Below, piece after piece: positions 57,324-64,000 of a stretch of DNA of 64,000 nucleotides. A program made the position numbers and the translations under genes. Below the pieces are notes generated by a model. It did not search any database and was not told the DNA's origin. It was given only the letters and a program-made list of their open reading frames with translations. Origin of the DNA: Actinomadura syzygii (GTDB lineage Bacteria; Actinomycetota; Actinomycetes; Streptosporangiales; Streptosporangiaceae); contig NZ_VSFF01000022.1 of assembly GCF_008085905.1 (NCBI RefSeq), forward strand, positions 1 to 64,000. The letters run 5' to 3'. Position 1 is the stretch's first letter, and the number at the start of each line of letters is the position of its first letter.

Positions 57324-57911
57324 ATGTCTCCGCGCAACGTCGGCACCAACCAGCGGATGCGCGCCCAGGCCAAGGCCAAGATCCTCGCCTGCGCCCACCG
57401 GCTGTTCAGGGAGCACGGCTACGACTCGACGAGCCTCGCCCGGATCGCCCGCGAGGCCGGGGTCTCGGCGGGCCTGACGGTCTACTACTTCCGCACCAAG
57501 CAGCATCTCGTCCAGGCGCTGGCGGACCGGCTGCTGCACGAGAAGGTCGTGCGGCGGATCGAGGCGCTCGACCCGGACGCCGGTCCGGACGAGCGGCTCG
57601 CGGCCCTGGTCGACGCGGTGCTGGAGGCGGCGGCGGCCGAGCCGCAGATCATCGCCCTGCACCTGGCCCTGCTGCTGCGGCCCGGCGTCGCCGAGACCCT
57701 CGCCGACGCCGAGCACGAGCATGAGGAACGGCTCGCCGTCCTGGCCCAGGAGATCCTCGCGTCCAGGGGAACCGACGCCGTCACCGAACAACTGCTGTTC
57801 CGCACCTCGATGATGGGGCTCGTCTATGGAATGGTCAGCCCGTATCAGCCGTTGCCGCTGGAATCGGCGCGCGCGCACATGTACGCCCAGTACGGCCTTG
57901 CCAAGCGGTAG
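57324..57911 (+). CDS. TetR/AcrR family transcriptional regulator
   Basis: A 195-residue repressor with an HTH at about residues 15-60 (QAKAKILACAHRLFREHGYDSTSLARIAREAGVSAGLTVYYFRTKQHLVQAL) and an unassigned ligand domain. AGGGGAACGG precedes the ATG. The operator 11 bp upstream points to autoregulation and to control of the divergent kinase gene. The kinase-like/VWA/PP2C operon follows 18 bp downstream and may be on the same transcript. Confidence 0.92.
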   Translation: MSPRNVGTNQRMRAQAKAKILACAHRLFREHGYDSTSLARIAREAGVSAGLTVYYFRTKQHLVQALADRLLHEKVVRRIEALDPDAGPDERLAALVDAVLEAAAAEPQIIALHLALLLRPGVAETLADAEHEHEERLAVLAQEILASRGTDAVTEQLLFRTSMMGLVYGMVSPYQPLPLESARAHMYAQYGLAKR

Positions 57912-57929
57912 AAGGTCGGGGGCCGGAGA

Positions 57930-59855
57930 ATGCTGACGGTCGGCACCGGCGGGGAGTTAAGGCTCGGACCCGCAGTGGACCGGGGCGGGCAGGGCGAGCT
58001 CTTCGCCGTTTCCGGACGGCCCGACCTGGTGTTCAAACGCATTCACGACGCGGAACTGGCGCGGGACGCCGCATGGCCCGACCGGTTACGCGTCATGGTC
58101 GCCCATCCCCCGGCTGGGGTCCGGGACGGGCAGGGGCATGTGCTGCTGGCCTGGCCTTCCGACTACGTCCTGGACGGCGACCGCTGCGTGGGCTTCCTCA
58201 TGCCGCGCCTGGATATTTCCCGGACCGCCGAACTGCACCTGCTGGCCAATCCGTCCGACCGGCGGTCTCCGGCTCCGGGTGGGCCGCATTGGGCGGTCCA
58301 GTGGACGTGGCGGGAATTGCTGCACACCGCCGTGAACCTGGCCGCGGCCGTGCGGGTCGTGCACGATTCCGGCGTGGTGATCGGCGATTTCCAGGAACGG
58401 AATGTGCTCGTCGACCAGACGGCACTGGTGTCCTTGGTCGACTGCGACTCGATGCAGGTCGCCGATCCCGATACGGGACGAGTGTTCCACTGCACGGTCG
58501 GACGGCCTGAATACACCGCACCGGAGCTGATCGGCGCCGACGTCGCGAACGTCCGCCGGGAGCCGTCGTCCGACCTGTTCGCCCTCGCCGTCCATATCCA
58601 TCAGATCCTCTTTTCAGGCGCCCATCCATTCGACGGTTTGTGGACCGGGTCGGGAGAGAAGCCGCGCCGGGACCGCTTGGCGGCGAAGGGCTGGTACGCC
58701 AACGGCCGGAAGGGTCCGCTCCGCCCACCGCCGGGCGTTCCCGGATTCGAGCTGATAACGGCCCCGGTACGCGACCTGTTCGACCGGGCGCTGGCCGAAG
58801 GGGCGCGCCGTCCGGAACGGCGACCGACGGCGGCGGAATGGCAGGCGGCGCTGCGGGAACTGGCCGCCGACCTGAGGAGCTGCCGGGCGGACCGGACGCA
58901 TGTGCATCCGCGGGAGGCGGCGTCGTGCCCGTGGTGCGCCGCCGAGCGCGCCCGGTCCGAGCACGCGCCGCCCGAGCACGCGCCGCCCGAGCACGCGCCG
59001 CCCGCCCGCGTCCCCGCGCCTCGGCAGGTCGCGGCGGCGGCCCCCGTTCGGAGGCGCCGCCGATGGCCCGCCTGGGTCGGCGCATTCGCGGTCTTGGCGA
59101 CGGTGGGCGCGTTCGCCGTTCCGAAGGTCGCGGACGCGGTGCGAACCGAACCGACGCCCCCGGACATCGCGGCGCCGCGTTTGACGGGCGCCTCAACCCG
59201 CACCGTCCCGGCCAAGGCTCAATTTCAGAGCGCCTATCCTTCGACGCTGAGAATCGAGCGGGCGAGCCTCAGCGGATTCCGGCTGACCGTGAGTTTCGAC
59301 GCGCGCGGCGACTACGTGTCCAACCCCGGATTTCGGGGAGCGCGGCTGCTCGTGCATACCCGCCGGGGACTGGTCGACGTCCCCCCGATGAAGCTTGAGC
59401 CCATCGCCTCGGACCAGAAGCACATCGCGGCCCGCCTCACCTATCCGGCGCATCTGCCGGGTGACTACGACTTCGTTTTCAACCGCGACCGCTTCCCCTG
59501 GACACGGATCGGTCGCGTCGACGTGCCCGCCGTGGCCGTCGTCCCCAACGCGAACGGAGCCTTCGGAACTCCGGCGTCGTGGACGCTCTTCCGCAAGACC
59601 TCCCTGCCCGGCGGACGGCTCCGCCTCGACGTCGGCGGCTACGGACGTCCGGGCGACAGCTGCCTGCTCCCGACCAAGAGTGAACCGAAGACGACCGAAC
59701 GCGAATACCAGAACCAGACCTACTTCACCTGGAACGGCACCACCTCAATGGCGGTCGGAAACGCTCCTTTCTACCGCGCCACGCTCACCTTCCCGCACAA
59801 GAGCCGAGCGTTCCGCTTCTACTGCGGCATTTCCGAGACCGAGATCCCCCTCTAA
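57930..59855 (+). CDS. divergent kinase-like protein with zinc-binding linker and membrane anchor
   Basis: A 641-residue protein. Residues 5-300 are a protein-kinase fold of the type paired with VWA and PP2C genes: PAVDRGGQGELFAVSGRPDLVFKRI (Gly loop, Lys), VVIGDFQERNVLVDQ for the catalytic loop (HRD reads IGD, but Asp and Asn remain), LVDCDSMQV for DFG, and GRPEYTAPELIG. A His/Cys cluster (HVHPREAASCPWC) near 325 may bind zinc. Three EHAPP repeats, a basic stretch, a helix (WPAWVGAFAVLATVGAFAVP) and a 230-residue exported domain follow. The substrate is unknown. First gene of a kinase-VWA-PP2C operon. Confidence 0.82.
   Translation: MLTVGTGGELRLGPAVDRGGQGELFAVSGRPDLVFKRIHDAELARDAAWPDRLRVMVAHPPAGVRDGQGHVLLAWPSDYVLDGDRCVGFLMPRLDISRTAELHLLANPSDRRSPAPGGPHWAVQWTWRELLHTAVNLAAAVRVVHDSGVVIGDFQERNVLVDQTALVSLVDCDSMQVADPDTGRVFHCTVGRPEYTAPELIGADVANVRREPSSDLFALAVHIHQILFSGAHPFDGLWTGSGEKPRRDRLAAKGWYANGRKGPLRPPPGVPGFELITAPVRDLFDRALAEGARRPERRPTAAEWQAALRELAADLRSCRADRTHVHPREAASCPWCAAERARSEHAPPEHAPPEHAPPARVPAPRQVAAAAPVRRRRRWPAWVGAFAVLATVGAFAVPKVADAVRTEPTPPDIAAPRLTGASTRTVPAKAQFQSAYPSTLRIERASLSGFRLTVSFDARGDYVSNPGFRGARLLVHTRRGLVDVPPMKLEPIASDQKHIAARLTYPAHLPGDYDFVFNRDRFPWTRIGRVDVPAVAVVPNANGAFGTPASWTLFRKTSLPGGRLRLDVGGYGRPGDSCLLPTKSEPKTTEREYQNQTYFTWNGTTSMAVGNAPFYRATLTFPHKSRAFRFYCGISETEIPL
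58959..59003 (+). repeat. three perfect 15-bp tandem repeats encoding EHAPP
   Basis: GAGCACGCGCCGCCC occurs three times without a change, encoding a Pro-rich hinge between the zinc-binding cluster and the membrane helix of the kinase-like protein. It is a candidate for length variation. Confidence 0.85.
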
Positions 59856-59891
59856 TCCCCCCATGCTGCTCCCGGAAAGGAACAGTTCAGA

Positions 59892-60572
59892 ATGACCGCA
59901 CCTTTCACCCCGCGTTTGAAGCTTGACAATCGTGATCCGCGCGTCGCCTGCGTCCTGCTCCTCGACGTCTCCCTCTCGATGGGCGGCGCGCCGATCGACG
60001 AACTCAACCGCGGGTACGCGCGGTTCTGCGGCGAACTCGGCGAGGACCCGCTGGCCCGCAAGCGCACCGAGGTGGCGGTCGTGACGTTCGGCGGCGAGGT
60101 GCGCGTCGCGCAGCCGTTCGCCGAGGCCAGGGAGCTCGAGCCGCAGCGGTTCTCGGTCTCGGGCACGACCCCGCTGGGCGAGGCCCTCGACACGGCGATG
60201 GACCTCGTCGAAGGGCGCAAGGCCGAATACCGGGCGGCCGGACTGGAGTATTACCGGCCGTGGCTGTTCGTCCTGAGCGATGGATCGCCCACCGACGGGG
60301 AAAGGTTCGAGAACGCCGTCCGCCGCCTGTCGGAAATGGAGCGCGCGAAAGGCGCGACGGTGTTCGCGGTGGGAATCGGCGAGGCCGCCGACATGACCCA
60401 GCTCGCGCGGCTGTCGGAGCGCGGCCCGGCGCGGCTGCGGGGCCTGCAGTTCGGGCCGATGTTCGCGTGGCTGTCGGCGTCCATGCAGCAGGTCAGCAAC
60501 TCGGTGGCCTTCGGCCCCGAGAGCGACACCACGCAGATCCCGCTGCCGCCGGTCGGCTGGGGCACCGCGTGA
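59892..60572 (+). CDS. von Willebrand factor A domain protein (TerY-like)
   Basis: A 226-residue cytosolic protein. The complete MIDAS is visible: ACVLLLDVSLSMGG (D-x-S-x-S), VSGTTPLGEALDTAMDL (Thr) and LFVLSDGSPTDGERF (Asp). The sequence is close to the TerY type found with a PP2C phosphatase and a kinase-like protein in a proposed metal-dependent phosphosignalling unit linked to stress response. It lies between those partners, 36 bp after the kinase-like gene, and its TGA overlaps the PP2C start by four bases. Confidence 0.9.
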   Translation: MTAPFTPRLKLDNRDPRVACVLLLDVSLSMGGAPIDELNRGYARFCGELGEDPLARKRTEVAVVTFGGEVRVAQPFAEARELEPQRFSVSGTTPLGEALDTAMDLVEGRKAEYRAAGLEYYRPWLFVLSDGSPTDGERFENAVRRLSEMERAKGATVFAVGIGEAADMTQLARLSERGPARLRGLQFGPMFAWLSASMQQVSNSVAFGPESDTTQIPLPPVGWGTA

Positions 60573-61297
60573 GGGTGCTGGCCGCCTCGGTGACCGGCGC
60601 CGCCCACCGGCGTCTCGGCCAGGACTGCCAGGACGCGTGGGCGTCGGCTCGGACACCGGCGGGGCTCGTCCTCGCGATCGCGGACGGCGCGGGCTCCCGC
60701 GAGCATGCGGCGAAGGGCGCGCGGACGGCGGTCGCGGCGGCGTGCGCGACCGCCGGACCGGGGAACGATCCGCTGCTCGCCGCGTTCGCCTCCGCTCGGC
60801 AAGCCGTCCTCGGCCTGGCGCCCGACCCGGCTCCCTTCGCCTGCACGCTCTCGGTCGTGGTCGTCGGCGCCGCCGAGGTGGCGGCCGGGCAGATCGGCGA
60901 CGGGATCGTCGCGGTCGAACAGGGCGGCGGCGCGCGGAGCGCGGCGGTAACGGCGCGGGGCGAGTACGCGAACGAGACGGTCTTCCTCACGTCCCGCGAC
61001 GCGATGGACGCGCTGGCCGTCGAACGCTTCCCGGCGTCCGAGGTGACGGGAGTGGCGCTGTCCACGGACGGGCTCCGCTCGGTCATCCTGGACGACCCCG
61101 CCGCCGGAAACCTGTACGAGCCGTTCTTCACCGACCTCTGGAGCTATGCCCGGCGGGAGTCCGCGGCCGCGGACGGCCTGCGCGCCTTCCTCTCGGACGT
61201 CCCGGACGGCACCGGCGACGACAAGACCCTCGTCGTCGCGGTGCCCGGCACGACCGGCGGAAGCCGTCCCCCGGACAACCCGGACGACCCGCGCTAG
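60569..61297 (+). CDS. PP2C-like serine/threonine phosphatase
   Basis: A 242-residue metal-dependent phosphatase. Metal-binding aspartates sit in LAIADGAGSREHAAKGA, AAGQIGDGIVAV and the C-terminal LSTDGLRSVI and TGDDKTLVVAV. The start is the GTG at 60569 that overlaps the VWA stop, an arrangement indicating coupled translation. It would reverse phosphorylation by the kinase-like partner, perhaps on the VWA protein or its targets (inference from known triads). Confidence 0.9.
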   Translation: MRVLAASVTGAAHRRLGQDCQDAWASARTPAGLVLAIADGAGSREHAAKGARTAVAAACATAGPGNDPLLAAFASARQAVLGLAPDPAPFACTLSVVVVGAAEVAAGQIGDGIVAVEQGGGARSAAVTARGEYANETVFLTSRDAMDALAVERFPASEVTGVALSTDGLRSVILDDPAAGNLYEPFFTDLWSYARRESAAADGLRAFLSDVPDGTGDDKTLVVAVPGTTGGSRPPDNPDDPR

Positions 61298-61306
61298 AGC
61301 GCCCGC

Positions 61307-61326
61307 TTGCTAAGTTTGGCAATTGC
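61307..61326. promoter_or_regulatory. ArsR box 1 (upstream of arsR-type gene)
   Basis: TTGCTAAGTTTGGCAATTGC begins 9 bp after the PP2C stop and lies 35 bp before the regulator's GTG. It matches box 2 at 61765-61784 at 18 of 20 positions. The core TTGC-N8-GGCAA is an inverted repeat. Autoregulation is expected. Confidence 0.8.
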
Positions 61327-61361
61327 CGAGGTGGTCACCCGGCGAAGGGGGATCGGGCATC

Positions 61362-61715
61362 GTGAGCGCGCCGCTGTACCAGCTCAAGGCGGAGTTCTTC
61401 AAAACGCTCGGGCACCCGGCCCGGATCCGCGTGCTGGAGCTGCTCAGCGAGCGCGACCACGCGGTGGCCGAGATGCTCCCCGAGGTGGGGATCGAGCCCG
61501 CGCACCTGTCCCAGCAGCTCGCGGTGCTGCGCCGCGCCGGGCTTGTGGTCTCCCGCAAGGAGGGCTCCACGGTCATCTACTCGCTGACCAGTCCGCGTGT
61601 GGCAGAGCTGCTCGCCGTCGCCCGTTCCATCCTGACCGGGGTGCTGTCCGGTCAGGCGGAACTCCTGGACGACCTCCGGGCCGCGGGCGCCGCCGAAGGC
61701 CGCGAACACTCCTAG
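61362..61715 (+). CDS. ArsR family regulator, Rv0081-like
   Basis: A 117-residue winged-helix protein: LYQLKAEFFKTLGHPARIRVLELLSERDHAVAEMLPEVGIEPAHLSQQLAVLRRAGLVVSRKEGSTVIYSLTSPRVAELLAVARSIL. No Cys is present, so it is not a typical metal sensor. It resembles M. tuberculosis Rv0081, the regulator that precedes the Rv0082-Rv0087 hydrogenase-like operon and takes part in the hypoxic response; the next two genes here match that order. The GTG start has AAGGGGG in front. Identical boxes flank it. Confidence 0.88.
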   Translation: MSAPLYQLKAEFFKTLGHPARIRVLELLSERDHAVAEMLPEVGIEPAHLSQQLAVLRRAGLVVSRKEGSTVIYSLTSPRVAELLAVARSILTGVLSGQAELLDDLRAAGAAEGREHS

Positions 61716-61764
61716 CAGGACCCCCTCGGACGGACCCGGGTCCGTCCCGTGCTGTTGTATCGAG

Positions 61765-61784
61765 TTGCTAACGTTGGCAATTGC
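61765..61784. promoter_or_regulatory. ArsR box 2 (upstream of hydrogenase-like operon)
   Basis: TTGCTAACGTTGGCAATTGC. The first 16 bases form an almost perfect palindrome (TTGCTAAC/GTTGGCAA). It lies 50 bp after the arsR stop and 71 bp before the NuoB-like start, where it could cover that operon's promoter. Confidence 0.8.
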
Positions 61785-61854
61785 GCAGGACGGTAACTTC
61801 TTGCGCTTCGATGCCCTCTGCCCCGGTACGGGCCGTCTCACAGTGAGGAACACG

Positions 61855-62340
61855 GTGAAAGATCTGCTGCGTAAGATCCGCGGGACGGGCCGGGTCGCGG
61901 AGCCGGCGCCCGCGCGTCCCGAGGGCGCGTCCGCGGGACGCGCGCGGGAGTTCGGCGGTTCGGTGCAGGTCCGGCACGTGGACGCGGGGTCCTGCAACGG
62001 CTGCGAGGTGGAGATCGCCTCGGCGTTCGGCCCGGTGTACGACGCCGAGCGCTACGGGGCCCGGCTGGTGGCCTCCCCCCGCCACGCCGACGCGCTGCTG
62101 GTGACCGGGCCCGTGACGCGCAACATGCGGATGGCGCTGCGCCGCACCTACGAGGCCGTCCCCGAGCCGAAGGTCGTCGTCGCGGTAGGCGACTGCGCGT
62201 GCGACTGCGGGGTGTTCGCCGAGGCGTACGGCGTGGTCGGCGCCGTGGGCGACGTCGTGCCGGTGGACGTCGAGGTGCCCGGCTGCCCGCCGCCGCCGGA
62301 CGCGATCACGGCCGCGCTGCGGGGGCTCACCGGCCGATGA
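61855..62340 (+). CDS. NuoB/HycG-like iron-sulfur subunit of a group-4-hydrogenase-related complex
   Basis: A 161-residue protein. Cys 47 and 50 (VDAGSCNGCEVEIASAFGP), the Cys cluster in VAVGDCACDCGVF and the Cys in VEVPGCPPPPDAI give the four ligands of a [4Fe-4S] cluster as in NuoB, HycG and HyfI. The first 35 residues are a Pro/Ala-rich extension. It should connect an electron-donating module to the membrane arm. GTG 61855 follows GAGGAA; an earlier start is possible. This corresponds to Rv0082 in the M. tuberculosis locus. Confidence 0.88.
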   Translation: MKDLLRKIRGTGRVAEPAPARPEGASAGRAREFGGSVQVRHVDAGSCNGCEVEIASAFGPVYDAERYGARLVASPRHADALLVTGPVTRNMRMALRRTYEAVPEPKVVVAVGDCACDCGVFAEAYGVVGAVGDVVPVDVEVPGCPPPPDAITAALRGLTGR

Positions 62341-62354
62341 GCCTGAGCCGATGA
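62337..62354 (+). repeat. direct repeat creating a five-codon minicistron
   Basis: CGATGAGCCTGA occurs twice, 14 bp apart, across the end of the NuoB-like gene. The first copy has an ATG (62337) overlapping the stop and reading only M-S-L-S-R-stop; the second copy's ATG (62351) opens the long frame downstream. The repeat may support termination-reinitiation. Confidence 0.6.
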
Positions 62355-64000
62355 GCCTGACGGGGGCCGCGCTCGGCGCGGGGCTCGGATCGAGCCTGCT
62401 CGCCGCCGCGGCCGGGACGCTGCTGCCCCGGCGGGCCCGCCGCGTCGGCGCGGGCCTCGGGACCGGCGCGGCCGGGGCCGCGGCGGTGGTCGCGGGCGGC
62501 GCGGCGCTGTCCGGCCACCCCTGGGACGCCTGGTACCCCGACCTGCTGCCGCTGGCCGGGATCCGGCTGGCGGTCGACCCGCTGAGCGGGCTGTTCCTCG
62601 CGGTCACGGGCGCGGTAGCGATGTGCGCGGCGGTGTACGGCGTCGGATACGCACGCGGCGGACCGCGCGGTGGATCGGGCCTGGACGGACGAGTCACCCA
62701 GGCGATGGTCCCGCTGTTCGTGGCGGCGATGCTGCTGGTGCCCGCGGCGGCGAGCGCGAGCACGTTCCTGGTGGCGTGGGAGCTGATGGCGCTGACCTCG
62801 CTGCTGCTGGTCGTGGCCGAGCACCGGCGGCGGGCGGCGGTGGCCGAGGCCGGGCTCTGGTACGCGGTGATGACGCACCTGGGGCTGGTGGTCGTCCTCG
62901 CCGGGCTCGTGGGGTTCGCCGCGGCGGCGGACGGCGAGTCGTTCACGCGGATGCGCGCGGCGGCCGACGGCATGTCGCCCGCCGTGCGCGGCGCGGTGTT
63001 CGTCGCGACGTTCGTCGGGTTCGCGTCCAAGGCGGGCATCGTGCCGCTGCACGTGTGGCTGCCGCGCGCGCACCCGGAGGCGCCGAGCCACGTGTCCGCG
63101 CTGATGAGCGCCGCGATGGTCAACCTCGGCGTGTACGGGATCGTGCGGGTGGGCTTCGACCTGCTGGGCGGCGGCCCGGAGTGGTGGTGGCTGCTGGCGC
63201 TCGCCGCGGGCGCGGCGTCGGCGCTGTACGGCATCCTCCAGGCGGCCGTGGCGACCGATCTGAAGCGGCTGCTGGCCTATTCGACGTGCGAGAACATGGG
63301 GCTCGTCCTGCTGGGCGTCGGGGCGTCCGGGCTGTTCGCGGCGGTGGGGTCCCGTCCGCTGGCGGCGCTGGCGATGACGGCCGCGCTGCTGCACGTGGTC
63401 AACCACGCGGGGTTCAAGACGCTGCTGTTCCTGTCGGCCGGGTCGGTGGTCCACGCCACCGGCACCCGCGACCTGGACGACCTCGGCGGCCTGCGGTCGC
63501 CGATGCCCGCCACGACCGCGCTGTTCGGCGTCGGCGCGCTGATGGCGTCGGCGCTGCCGCTGGGCAACGGGTTCGTGAGCGAATGGCTGCTGGTGCAGAG
63601 CCTGATCCACGCGCTGCCGTCCGGCGGGACGGTCACCGCCGTCACCATGCCGCTGGCCGTGGCGGTCGTCGCGCTGTCGGCGGGACTGGCGGTCGCCACG
63701 TTCGTCAAGGCGTTCGGCGTCGGGTTCCTGGCCCGTCCGCGCACGCCCGCCGCCGCGCGGGCGCACGAGAGTCCCGCGACGATGCTCGCCGGCATGGCGG
63801 CGGCGGCCGTGTGCTGCGGCGCGCTCGCGCTGGCGCCCGGGTGGGCGGCGTCGGGCCTGACGCGGGCGATCGCCGTCGCGGCGCCGGGCCCGGACGCGGT
63901 GTCCGCCCAGGCGACGCTGCGCCCGGCGGGCCTGCCGAGCACCATGTCCCCGCTGGTCATCGCGGTCGCGCTGCTGGTCGCGGTGGTCGGGCTCGCCGCG
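62351..64000 (+). CDS. proton-translocating membrane subunit (HyfB/NuoL-like), 3' end outside window
   Basis: The frame is open from ATG 62351 to the window's end (550 codons). It is highly hydrophobic, with a dozen or more helices. Proton-channel motifs of the NuoL/M/N family are clear: LVAWELMALTSLLLVV (Glu), FASKAGIVPLHVWLPRAHPEAPSHVSALMSAAMVNLGVYGIVR (the Lys and His-rich helix), TDLKRLLAYSTCENMGLVLLG and LLHVVNHAGFKTLLFLSAG. Closest in style to HyfB/HycC and Rv0083. Together with the NuoB-like gene it suggests a formate-hydrogenlyase-like or respiratory membrane complex continuing past the window. Confidence 0.9.
   Translation, partial: MSLTGAALGAGLGSSLLAAAAGTLLPRRARRVGAGLGTGAAGAAAVVAGGAALSGHPWDAWYPDLLPLAGIRLAVDPLSGLFLAVTGAVAMCAAVYGVGYARGGPRGGSGLDGRVTQAMVPLFVAAMLLVPAAASASTFLVAWELMALTSLLLVVAEHRRRAAVAEAGLWYAVMTHLGLVVVLAGLVGFAAAADGESFTRMRAAADGMSPAVRGAVFVATFVGFASKAGIVPLHVWLPRAHPEAPSHVSALMSAAMVNLGVYGIVRVGFDLLGGGPEWWWLLALAAGAASALYGILQAAVATDLKRLLAYSTCENMGLVLLGVGASGLFAAVGSRPLAALAMTAALLHVVNHAGFKTLLFLSAGSVVHATGTRDLDDLGGLRSPMPATTALFGVGALMASALPLGNGFVSEWLLVQSLIHALPSGGTVTAVTMPLAVAVVALSAGLAVATFVKAFGVGFLARPRTPAAARAHESPATMLAGMAAAAVCCGALALAPGWAASGLTRAIAVAAPGPDAVSAQATLRPAGLPSTMSPLVIAVALLVAVVGLAA

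Noticed and set aside
58959..59003. CRISPR-like repeats
   Set aside because: The three 15-bp units are adjacent without spacers and encode an EHAPP linker in frame.

Overview
The window is a high-G+C actinomycete chromosome segment. The strong GC bias at third codon positions makes long shadow reading frames common, and the family content (DUF2637, DUF397/DUF5753, an Eis-like acetyltransferase, a kinase/VWA/PP2C cassette, an LLM/FMN-reductase duo, a MarR-controlled acyl-CoA operon) fits Streptosporangiales, for example an Actinomadura-like organism. That taxon is my inference. No rRNA, CRISPR array or intact insertion sequence was seen, and no gene-free stretch exceeds about 300 bases.

Layout. 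1-9.6 kb: the 3' part of a qcrB-like cytochrome b gene, a TetR/DUF3291 divergent pair, Crp/Fnr and LysE genes, a double-DUF427 protein, an erythromycin-esterase-family protein, an AraC regulator divergent from a secreted intradiol dioxygenase, and a DUF2637 membrane protein. 9.6-22.1 kb: a secreted TIM-barrel-like protein, a DHA2 exporter, a PEBP protein with a clear intrinsic terminator, an ArsR/AHSA1/SnoaL operon, an LLM monooxygenase/FMN reductase pair, a SLAC1/TDT transporter divergent from a LysR gene, a universal stress protein and a CHAP protein. 22.1-22.4 kb: tRNA-Gly(GCC), tRNA-Cys(GCA), tRNA-Val(GAC).

22.4-27.1 kb is a decayed mobile region abutting tRNA-Val. A serine recombinase without its catalytic N-terminus is fused in frame to the first part of a conjugation-type gene and is also broken by an in-frame TAA. 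A headless DUF5753 gene, an intact DUF397 gene, and a visibly AT-richer OLD-family ATPase/nuclease with a small HTH gene follow. 27.1-35.5 kb: a HAF-repeat secreted protein whose ribosome binding site lies in a hairpin, a TioE-type regulator divergent from a second erythromycin-esterase-family gene, a seven-blade WD40 protein with an unrecognised C-terminal half, two unusual alpha/beta hydrolases and a nitronate monooxygenase.

35.6-54.4 kb looks like one catabolic regulon. A MarR gene sits between a minus-strand acyl-CoA operon (HMG-CoA-lyase-like, two enoyl-CoA hydratases, CaiB-type CoA-transferase, acyl-CoA synthetase) and a plus-strand run (aldehyde dehydrogenase, aminotransferase, four-gene polyamine-type ABC importer, a 1001-residue kinase/M23-like/aminotransferase fusion, amidohydrolase, alcohol dehydrogenase). 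The same 17-bp inverted repeat lies before the lyase gene and in the marR-aldehyde dehydrogenase gap. My model is uptake of an amino alcohol or hydroxylated amine, phosphorylation and phospho-elimination by the fusion enzyme, oxidation of the aldehyde, and CoA-level degradation.

54.4-61.3 kb: an Eis-like acetyltransferase, a membrane Ser/Thr kinase, a TetR gene with a well-formed operator, and a divergent-kinase/VWA/PP2C operon. 61.3-64 kb: an ArsR regulator flanked by two near-identical operator boxes and the first two genes of a group-4-hydrogenase/complex-I-like operon resembling the Mycobacterium tuberculosis Rv0081-Rv0083 arrangement; the last gene runs off the window.
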